Both the position numbers and the translations under genes were made by a program. The notes beneath the pieces are model-generated. The model saw nothing but the letters and a program-made list of their open reading frames with translations. It did not search any database and was not told the origin of the DNA. From contig CAIIXF020000001.1 of NCBI GenBank assembly GCA_903813345.2, forward strand, positions 26,773,915 through 26,837,914: a stretch of DNA of 64,000 bases, in the 5' to 3' direction. This DNA comes from Owenia fusiformis (taxonomy: Eukaryota; Annelida; Polychaeta; Sabellida; Oweniidae). Below, piece by piece: positions 49,801 to 61,800 of the stretch. Numbering within the stretch: the stretch's first letter is position 1; each line of letters begins with the position of its first letter.

Positions 49801-52800
49801 TGAAGGAGGTACAGGTTCCCCGGGACCGACATTTACGTCACATATTCTGAAGCTGTTTTAGCTTGTTTAACATGCAATGCAGTTGAATGCAGGCTGAACA
49901 AAACAAACCATTATGGTCATGAATTACCCCCATTTTGTTTTGCCATAGTTGATTTAGATTATTTTATCATCACTATGTGGTATTCATGCCACATTCATTC
50001 CACAGGGCCCTCTAAATAGGTTCCATCAAGTGCTACATGTACACAATTCCTCATCCTCTCAACTCAAGATTGTGAGACAAGGCTGAATCCATTCTCTGAC
50101 ATAGTAGCAAGACGCAGTTGCACGGGTTGTTTTATTTCATCAATGTCAATAATCCTGCGTCCTTTCTCTATAGAAATAAGTAGTATAGAAATAAACAAGT
50201 CACATGTGAGCAGATCTGGACAATATGGTACATCGGCCAAGGGCTCAATTTTAAGGCCCAGAGATATTGTTTTCTGAACATTTTGAGATCTGTCGGCAGG
50301 TGCATTGTCCATATGGAGTAGGGTGTTCCCTTCTCTCACCACCCCTTTCTTCCACAATGCTTTCTCAAATTGACCTGCAAACCCCTTCCATACAACACTC
50401 TGACATCACAATACTTTCTGTTTATGTGTTACCAGTCAGCAAGAAATTTCAAACAACACAACACTTGTTGCATATAAAAAGTTCAAATCTAACTGAAATT
50501 TACCAAACTGGCTAAAAACTGAATATGTGACGTAAATGTCGGTCCCGGGGTACCTGTACCTCCTTCACGGAAATAAGGATATATCAATATGTATTATATG
50601 TTTTGTCTTCAAATCTTCAGAATTGATAGATAATTGAATGATGTATCACTGGTAGGAAAATCAAAGGGATTGGTCTATAAAAGGTATCTGTGTAAAAAAG
50701 CGTCCATTACTTATTGATCACCCCTCGTAGTTACAGTAAAACCTGTCTAAGCGGAACACCTTTGTAACTTCTAAAAAAAGTGTTCCACTTGGGAGGTGTT
50801 CCAATCATAGAGGTTCATTTAACATTAACTAATTTAGTGAAAAGTCGTCTACTAGTGGGTGTACTACAACTTCTACGTGTTCCACTTTACAGGTTTCATT
50901 GTTATTGTACAATAATTTTTGTACATCACTTTGTATATATTTTTTTTACTCTGTGAGTTTCAATGAGAAACATGGAATGAAAAATCAAGAAAATGAGAGC
51001 ATTTTTGCATGAAATTCATCAATATCATTGTGATCTCAAAAAGTACTTAATCGTTTAAACGATTCTTTATTAACGTATCATTTACAGGACCAACAGAAAC
51101 ACCATGGAAGACAAACAATTGCCCGAGGTCTATGTAAGAGCACTAAAAGCTTGTCGAGGAAAGTTAGTTAAAGATTTAGAGGTTGATGATATAATTGAAA
51201 TTCTGTATGAGGAAGAAGTAATTGGATCAGATGACAAAGAAATCATCTCAAGTGAAAAATTGAGGACTGAGAAATGTAGATATCTGTTGAACATTTTAGA
51301 GTCTAAAACTGTATTTGGTTTTAATTGTTTTGTCGACTCATTAAAAGCATATCATGAGCATTTGGCCGATGAAATCGAATCACAGTTATGTGATCAAACA
51401 GTTTATCTAACTAGATCCAACATAAATATTGCCTATAGACTTGCTTGTAAAAAGATTCACGAAAGATCAAGCACCACCAAAGACTCATTGAAAGAAATAT
51501 GGCAGTTAGCAAATAAGCTAATCAATCTAGAAAGATTGGACGAGGGCAAGGAAACCAAAACCACCAGATTTTCTTATGAAGATGTCTCATTGTCTGGAGT
51601 CCACATCAAAGCTCTCACATCATGTCAAGATTCCCTAGTGAAATCTTTGAATGTTCGTTCCATGGCAGACATATGGTACCAAGAAAATGTCATAACCAAG
51701 GAAATGAAGGAAGATATCTTATCAGAACAGACCAACACTCGACAATGTACAAAATTCTTGGAACTATTGAAAATGCGATCAACATATGCATTCAACAAAT
51801 TTGTTAGCACTCTAAAAGATACCAATGATACCAATAAGACAGTGGCAATTGAGCTTGAGCTGTGTTTATGGGAGTACAACTTAATTCAAACAAAGGACAA
51901 CTTGGCACTGGCTAACTATCTGGTTGATCAAAACAAAAAGGTTAGATCATTGACTGACTTTATGGCCATTAAGATCAACATAGAAAAGCTCATGGAGCAG
52001 TGTAACATTCAAGATTCTCAGCAACTGAGAGAAAAACTGAAACTACCAAAAATACCTGAATTTGAGAGAGAGGAGGTGGTTTTAAAACGCCACACTTTCC
52101 CAATGCAATCTACAGGTAATTTCACTCCAATGGACCAAACTTTTCAACCCATGCCACGTGACTTATGGTATAAACTTCTCCAAGAAATACAAGAAGCACA
52201 ACTAAAAAGGAGAAATGGGAAAGCTGACAGCAATGATAACCCCTCTTCAATGAAGTTAAACAAAGATGATGTGGAATGACAAACAGGAAAACCTGATAAA
52301 TCCCCAGTCCAGCTTAAGAGCAAACCTCCAATACCACCTAAACCCCTAAAACCTACTAAAACAGAGGAAAGAGAGTCTGAGAAAATATCTCCAATGATGA
52401 TGGACGAGGAGCAAGAGAAACAACTAAAAGCACAAGTAAAAATGAGAAATAAAAATACTGACAGCAAAGTCTTGGTCCCTAAGATAATCCAGCTGGAGAC
52501 AAAAGCTGAAGAGCCAAAAAAGCAACTGGAAGTTATGGAAATGCAAGAAGGTATAGATGAAGTTGATACTGCTGCTTCTTCAAAACAACAAAACAAAAAT
52601 GATCCAGCAATTTATTCAACTGTTCACAGTCAAATGAAACAAAGAGTAGGCCTGACTGAGCTTCTTTCAGTAGCTCATCCAACATGTCCGAGTTTGGAAA
52701 AAGGACCTGAAGAAGACTTGACACAAGAAAGCAAAAATGAGCTAGAAAAAGAAAAGCACCAGCTTAAATCTCATAACAGCCTCAATCTAGCTGAAGTGAA

Positions 52801-55800
52801 AAAATGTAATGCAGTACAACGATCGCACAGTGATTCTTGTTTACATGTTGAAGAAGTCAAACTCATGAAGACAAAAATGAAGGCAGCGAAGATTTTAGAA
52901 AGAAAGGGTAGACTTAAGAATACTTGCCAGCTTATACAGCGCATAATAGTAAAGGATCTTTCAGATGTGAAAACAATAGAATACTTGGAAAACAAAGATA
53001 TATTAATAATGGGTAGAAGACATAAGAAATGGTTATCAGGGAGTACTGCAATAGCTGTGATCTTTGATCAGAATTGGGACTTAAAGACAAAGCTGGTAGA
53101 AAAACAAGTAAAAGATGTAGCATCCAATAAGGATGTTATTGTTGTATCATGTGAAGATGAAGGATCTAACTTGCTGAAGATATTTGACATCACTGGACAA
53201 CTCAAGCGAAGCCTACCAACACCTTTATATGCAGCAAACTGTATAGTATTCAATCATTTAAATGAGCTGGTGATAAAAGCGGAAGGTCACAATAACAAAG
53301 CAATTTATCACATGGATATGTCATTGATGAGGATTAGAAGCGCTACACCAACTGGTATGTTTACATCTCAAGTGGGCACAATAGCTGTCACTCCAAACAA
53401 TGATATACTAATTGCGGATTACTGGGATAACTCTGTGAAGTGCAGGGATAGAAATGGCAAGCTTCTTTATGAGTACAATGGAGAGCAAAACCAAGATCTG
53501 TTTAAACCCAGTAGTGTCTGTACTGATGATATGGGACATATACTAATAGCCGACATGGACAATAACAGAATCCATATACTGTCCCCAGAACATCAATTCA
53601 TCAAGTTAATATCTGTGGATGCGTTGGAAGTTCCAAATACAATTACTGTGAACCATGAAGGGCACTTAGTTGTTGGAACAAGTCCCACTTCAGGACCAGC
53701 TGAAGTTTTCATTGTGAAATACAAAGAGTAGAATCACACAAAATATGATACAGTAATATATAGAGCTGGCATCGAATAGGATTTTAATGTCGACATGTAG
53801 GAGCTCTTGATCGACAACGATATCGACATTGTCGGGTCCAATGATATTCGAAAAATGAAAAAAAATTTGAAGAAAATTCGTCTGAATTTTAGATTTTCTA
53901 GGCTTGTAATTAGCAATACGATGCACAATAGTCATCCTCAGTTGTATGTCTTATATTTAACTTACAGGTAAACCATGTTTAAGTATCAGACTTTGACGAA
54001 AAAGCAATAAATAGACATAAAACTACGATTTCTGTTGTTATTTCCGGGCAGCCATTGAAAATAAATCTCAAGGGTAAATCTCGAGGGGCACGAGACCTAA
54101 TTCGAAACAAAAAGAAAATTTGAAAATGTAGGCGGTAAAACTTCACTAAAATACACCATACAGCAGGTAGTAACAAAGATTTTAATTCTTAGGGAAATAG
54201 CTTATTATGTTGTGAGTTCAAACTGTCGATCAAGAGGCGTTGTGTCGACATGGGTGTCGCAGAGAGCATTCGACTGACAATCGACCATTCCGACATTTGA
54301 TGCCAGCTCTAGTAATATACATGATCAACAGTGAGAACGCGATCATCTCCAAATGCCTATGATATGCTTTAAACACAAATATATCAATCTGGGAGAATAC
54401 AATATGTTAAGTGCTTTATTATAACCTAGCAAAAACTATTATATAAAAACTATTATATTTTTTTATAAAATAATTAATGCTTTGTAAAAATGTCTACTCA
54501 GTACTACATGTATTTAGTATTTCCTATGCGTGCTATGTGAAGAATTTGCAAAATCACTAACAAGTAACAACATACATGTACATATAGTTCCTTTCTATGC
54601 AGATGTTTTGTTTTTATGACGTGATGTTATAAATGTTGTAGGGTTATTACCAAACAAGGTAAATGTAAGTGTTGTGAATGTGTTATTAAAGCAACTATTG
54701 TAGCAATGATTCTTATTCCATGTTTTTATTTTCTAGACATGTTATAGAGGTGCTTTCTCTTTTTACGAAACATGTAACTAGAGTTTGACTCTCAAATGTG
54801 ACTAATTTAAGAAGAACCTTCTCAATGGTGGATTTTAATGTGCAGATGGAGTGATTTAAGTGTGAAACAGTTATATTCTCAAATAGCATCAATGGTTTTG
54901 AATTTAGAGAAATGTTTAATTTCATCATTCACATTTCATTGATTATCATTTTGAGTGTAGCATAGAATGACACATCAATATAAGAAACTGGTTACCATAG
55001 TAACCTAGAATCAAGGGCCTCAGGGCAAATATGACACATCAAGGTGTAAACCCCACTAGACATATTTAAAACACAAATGAGAAAATATTCTAAATTCTTG
55101 TTAAATTAATTGTTATGTGTTGTTTGTTAATCAACATCTGTACATATACCATGTCTGTATTAAATACAAAGTTATTGGATTAAGATTGAATACACAGATA
55201 AAAAGAATTTATTGGAAAATTGAATATAATATGCAAAAGAATGAGTTTTACCATTTTTATTATATTATTGTTATCTATGTATAGGTATGCTTATGAAGAC
55301 TTTGGGTAATAAGGATTTTCATTTTAGTTTTGCAAATTTATTTTGATGGAAATTCACAATTTAAAGAATATTATAAACCTAAGATTAAAGAAAATTTATC
55401 TATCCTCATTATCCATAGTCCCTCGCTGCAAAAAATATAAAATTGAACCTTGTAAACTAAAATTTATCATTTGGACGATCAAGCTAAAAAGCATCTTCAT
55501 TATGTCATCATTGAAATTCTATTCAGAATAACATAATTGGTACCAATAAAATTCAAATTGAATGTAAAAAAATGTTTGTGACTGTAGTATTTATAATTTA
55601 CAATGTGTACTATCACAGGCTGGTATCGAAAGATTTGTCCGCTGTGACGGAGCATGCTATTTTTCATAAAAACTCTAAGAATGCTTCACGATTTATTTTT
55701 TAACTCATATGTTTCGTTATATCAAAGATAATTACTTACTCCATGCAATGGATATATCATTTGCGTGTAACCTTCACTTCTGTTTGAAGTCCAATAACGC

Positions 55801-58800
55801 TAGGAGTAAAATCTATTGAAAACGGCGCCAGAGTATCAAACTCTAAAATGTACCATTTATTTTTTAACTTTTTAATGGCATGATATAGTGACACGATAAT
55901 ATTAACATATGTTTTCAGCATAACTCTGAATGTATTAATGAGATATTAATGCATTGGGTCTTTTTAATTATTTTATAAAAAATAATATTAATATTTTTTG
56001 TCCGCTGTGACGGAGCATTTTCACAGTTCATATTTGCACCTGCTCCGTCACAGCGGACAAAAAAATTAAACATTATTTTTTATAAAAGAATTAAAAAGAC
56101 CAAATACATCAACATCTCATTTATACCTTCATAGTTATACTGAAACCATGTGTAAATATTATCGTGTCACTTTATCGTGCCATTAGAAAGTTAAACAAGA
56201 AATGGTACATTTTGAAGTATGATACTCCGGTGCCATTTTCAATAGCTTTTCTTCCCAGCGTAATTGGACTTCAATCAGAAGTGAAAGTTACCCGCAAATG
56301 ATATATCCATTGCATGGAGTAAGTAATTTTGTATGGTATAACGAAACATATGAGTTAAAAAATAAATCGTGAAGTATTCTTAATGTTTTTATGAAAAATA
56401 GCATGCTCCGTCACAGCGGACACATATTTCGATACCAGCCTGTGACTATCAAAAATCAAAAACATAATATTACTTATTGTCCTTGGCTCAATAAAGAATA
56501 AGGATCAAATAGGGTTAGTTTATAACATCAATGATTAGGTTTTTGACAGCTCTGGCCATGAAATTGAGAAACTTGATCAATTGACTGCAACTCAATGACA
56601 ATTTTATTCAAAAGACTTTTGATCTCTAACTTTGCGAATATAATATTTTTGACCCAAGGCACTTAATTATAAATACCAGTACTAAATGAATTGTTGTATT
56701 AACCTCTGAACATGACACACACCCAAAACCAAATTTTGACCATCTACTTCCACCAAGTGGCACATGTCACTTAGATTGTAGTTAAACACAAGGTATTAAC
56801 AGGCAAAATGTCACCACCTGCCATTAGTTACAAGTGCCAAACTCTGAATGCCAAACACTAGCTTATCCACAAAAGAGTTAGAGACTACAATATGTCACCA
56901 CTTGTGGTGGTGACATAAAAATGGTGTCTAAGACAATATAACACAACTGGCCAGAAGAATTATCTCCCGACCTTTGGTCATATACCCCGGGTGTTAGAGT
57001 CTAGTTTATTAGCAAAGTAACTATTGTAAAGGGTAATGATCACATACACACTGCCATAGAATTGAAACAATTACTCTTTGATTATATCTTAATTGACTTA
57101 CCAGACCAGTTTGTTTGACTCTTTCATTAAGGCGTATTGCATCTACATATCTAGACCTCTGTAAGTAATGCATTATGAGGATCTCTTTAGAATTGGGCTC
57201 TTTAGTCTCCTGTAGGTACCCTATCAACTGGCGCTCCTCCACATCATTCATTGGAAGCTGAAGTAGACTATCTATCATCTTGGCTGAAATTCAAGAAATT
57301 TCGTTTGATTGTTTAATTCTACCAATACAACTATTGCTCTTGTTTGCCCTCAATTCATCTTTACAATAAATAATCCTCGACTATAAAAAACACCTCAAGA
57401 AGACAAAGGTCATTTTGGTGTGTCTCACTGAACAAAATGAATCTTTTGACAAAGATGAGATATGACATTGAATAAATGCAGATATAATCCAATGAAGACA
57501 TTACTATCTATATGTTGCCCCAAGAAATTACTCATTTAACTACCAATCATTTAACACCAAAAAGGAAAATTTTTATTTGATGGTGTATCGATGACATTGT
57601 GTTTAGACACAAATGTTTACCACAGCAGGCAATTAATGACAGTTTCCATGTAATTTGTTTGGCTTATACTTTCCAATTATCTTGTCTGTTGATTTGCCTG
57701 TTATTGATGAGTCACATCTCATGTGAACAGTCAACCAATGTTGTTTATACTATGTTTTATACTTACTTTGTTGACATCCTAGGAAGAAATGTGAAAGAAG
57801 GTCATCCAAGTTACCCTCATCTCTACACAAACGCTGATACTCAAATGCCTCAGATGTCAAACTATAACACATCAAACAGTGGAAATAATGCATAAAATAG
57901 TAATAGACATTCACTTAAGGATCAAACAAGAGAAATGTTTATGCTTTAAAATACATTTTAAACGGATATTTTTTTTTTCATATGCTATACATTGGTTCAG
58001 CTAATTTGCTAAGTTAAATCAATTTGTCTCATTCTTTCACCAAAATCCGTCTCATACATATATTTTATACAGGTATTCACGAGAACAAGTTTTACTGAAT
58101 TTAGATATATAATTTCAAAACATTTACAATTCAACAAACACTAACCCATTGGCCAGTAGAACAGTCAACTTGAGCTTCACAAGTTCAGGGGTTTCCATTG
58201 GTGGTTTCCGTATACGAATGAACCGCAGGGCCTTCTGGTGGTGACCTTGATAGAGGAATGCCTTGATGACACGAACCTGTTGCCATAGTGATATGTTCAC
58301 ATCAATCATAGGATCCAGCAGAGAAGTCAGGGCTTGCTAAAATTGTAATAAATTTTGGTTATATTATCATGCAAACATATACTCATAAATAATTTGAAGT
58401 CATTATCCAAGCCTATGGTCACTTCACTATCTATTTGCCAACCCAGAAATGTGTTAATGATTGGGATTCTTACGGGGCTAGAGGCAAGACTACCATTACC
58501 ATAATTACTAGAGCATATACTAAGCAAATTAACAGATAAACAGAGGAACCTTTAATGTCAGTTTCATGTCCATCCATGATTTCCTAAATTCTTAACTGCT
58601 ACAAGTGGACTTTGAACAATGAGATTTTCGTCTTGATTCCCTTACATTAACTGCTTCAATGTTTGAACTAGATAACGGCAACTCCACGGAGTAGCAAATC
58701 CCAACGAACAAAATATCAATTACCGAATTCCAATCAATTATACTCATTACTTTGGTTGAAAATGAAAAAATTAGATTTTAGAATTGCGAATTCCTGCAAA

Positions 58801-61800
58801 GCAGCCATTTTGAATTTGCTGAGGTACAAATCTGAAAAATAATACCATAATTGTGATCTACTCCAAAATTCCTTCAATTTGAGTATAATATAGCCATACT
58901 TTGAAGGGATCGAAAAATTATTGCGAAATCGTACATTAGACGGCCATTTTGAATTTACGAGGCTCGAATCAGAAAAAAGATACAATATTTGCAATCTACT
59001 CTTAATTGCCTTTCATTTGAGTATAATAAAGCTATACTTCAGAAAGATCTAAAATTAGCGAAAATTTCTGTTTTCCTGTCCCCCCCATACATGGCCCCTG
59101 GGGGTCAGGATGAAAAACACAGAATATATGTGAAATAGATAAATGTTGTGAATACACTACCAAAATTTCAAACAATAATATAAATTACTTTGGTTTATAA
59201 TGAAAAATTTATGATTTTTGTGAAAAAGTCCCATCATTTTTAAAGCGGCGGCCATCTTGAAAAATTTTTTTTTTGCGTAAAACTATTCACCAATATACAT
59301 CTTTCCACTAAATATGAAGAAAATCTGTCAACTAGTATTTGAGTTATCTTCCGGACAGACGGACGGACTGACTGACTGACTGACGGACAGACGGACGGAC
59401 GGAGGGCTTCACTATATCCCTAACGAACTTCGTTCGTTGGGATAATAAACACTAAACACTAAAATAAGTCTACTACAGCATAAATAAAAGCCATTTATTA
59501 TGTAGAGTTTAACCCACTTACATCAAAGTCCTTGCGGTCAAGGAACCAGTAGCCTTGTATGAGCCTTATAAGTCCCTGAGGTATGGAAAATGCTTGGTAG
59601 AATCTGCTCATTCTCTCTATAAGCTAAAACACAAATTTTAAAATTAATATCATGTTTTCAAAATATTCATTTAAAATTTCTCTTTTGATTGGGGTCTAGT
59701 TTAGTGTGTATTTATTCAGCCAGCTCAGTAGAAGGATGCTGATGTAGCTTCTCAAATGAGGGCAAATATTAGGGAAGTTAAGCTGCACTCTATTAAGAGA
59801 ACTTGTATATGATCATGTAAAATCATGACCTCTAGGGATTTCTGGCCCCGTTTCGATTGATTTTTTCAGGGACCCAATTACAATGAGAATTTTACCCATA
59901 CTTGTTCATGCTGTTCCTGGTTGTTCTCAGCTAGCAGGGAGACTAGGTCAAACAAGACATAAAGCACCATGCAGTGTTTGCATTGCACACTGACATTCTC
60001 TAACAGGTAGATGTTCAACAAAGCCTGTAATAAAATCAGAATCTATATGACTTTTGAAACTGTACTACAATCAGACACCTATGTTATTCATTAAAAGGGC
60101 TTGATTAAAATATTTGAACAACCCTAATATACATACTTGGTTTTCAAATGAGGAATTCATAGCCTATCTTCTCATTTCAAATTTTCATTCACAATGAAAT
60201 TGTAACAATATTCAACGTTCTCCCGAGGATTTTTTCTCAGATGGGTGCAAATTCTCATTTTCTCAATTCAGCCCAAAATTGGTCAAAATATGCCAATTTT
60301 TCATGATTTTTCTCATTTTCAAGTGGATTTTCAGGTGAGGCAAGGCAAGGCTATTTTCAAAATCTCAGGTGGGTGCTGCGCCCACTTGCTTTATTCATTG
60401 TTTATTTGAACTATTTAGATAGATCATTTAATGAGTTATCTCTTTATATCATGTACTATACTATTTAATGCAATCTTTTAATTAAAAATAAACAATAACT
60501 AATTTTTACAAAGTTTCAGAAAGAGTACCATGGCTGAATACATTTAAAAACACCCATGTTACTGTAAAAATACTTACATGAAGGTTTGGTGGTGGGTAAA
60601 GACCATCACCGCCATCTTTCTCCCAGAGTTCTTTCACACCAGCATTTGGTTCATTCACAATGCCATCTATCAGGAGAAGGTCTGTTTGACTAACATCGCT
60701 AAAAAGTAAGAAATACATTGATATCAAGGTATTCGTAAGAAAACATGTATGCAGAACTTTGTAACCTGATCTAATCACTTTATAATCAGTTTCTATACAT
60801 GATTAGATGCCATTTTGATAAATATTGGAAATTATATCAAAATCATTGACTCCACATATCACCCCTCCCTCCAACACCATATATTTCTCCCTGGTTAAAA
60901 AAGAAGTTGGGGAGGAAAGATTTGATGAAAAACTATTGGACTGTTCGCCTACCTATGAAGCTGCCTGAGTGCTTCTCTACGCGACTGGTACTGTTGCTTC
61001 AGGATGGATGCAGGGTAGAAATAATGTTTATTATGATGGTCTCCCTCGTGAAACTCTGGCAGAAGGCCATTTGCTACACACCAGAGGACAACGTGTAAAT
61101 GCTGGCTTATCAAAGTCACCACATTGAGCTTTGTCTCCAAATCTTTGCTTCCTAGTCATGGAAAAAGGTTTGAATAAAGTTTACAATACAAAACACATCA
61201 TACATAATGGTCGCCTTTTAAGAATTAAAGATCATCCTAAATGTTGAAAAATATGACAAAATGTAGCATGCTTGCACAGATACCATACTTTTTCGATATA
61301 TCATGATAACTTGATGCAGCCTAATCAAATTTCCCGAATTGACATGTGAGGCTTGGTAGAAAATGTATGTAAAACAAACAACCATGCTCAAACTGAAGTC
61401 ATACAAAAAAAGAAAATATGCTACAAAGGTAACTTACCTTGTGCAGTAGTTTGTGGTGTCTGCTCTGAGAGTGCCTTGAAGATTGTCACCATATGGTCTA
61501 ATTGAGCTTGGTACATGTTGAGTAACTGCATGGTGCTGTCATCTATATGGTGCCCAGTGTAGTCATACAATGGTACACCTTGATGAAAATATGATACAAA
61601 CATATAATAACAGTAAAATATACACATGTTGCTTCATATATTAGATGAACCCATTCTAGGTCTTGTAGACTCTTGTATTGTAGTTCCAGAGTAAAGAATG
61701 TGATGACTGAAATCAAACTGAGAACAAATATTTCAATGGGCAAAAATATGGTTAGTTATAATACTTCTATCACTCTCCTCCTATCAACACCAAAGTATCA

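Noticed and set aside
52277-52279. Selenocysteine codon in the CARD/NHL gene
   Set aside because: Nothing in the domain context calls for selenium chemistry, and no SECIS-like hairpin was recognised downstream.
56886-56922. Small hairpin with GTCACCAC/GTGGTGAC, also hinted at 8735-8765
   Set aside because: Short and shared by two places; probably an end of another interspersed repeat, but limits could not be set.
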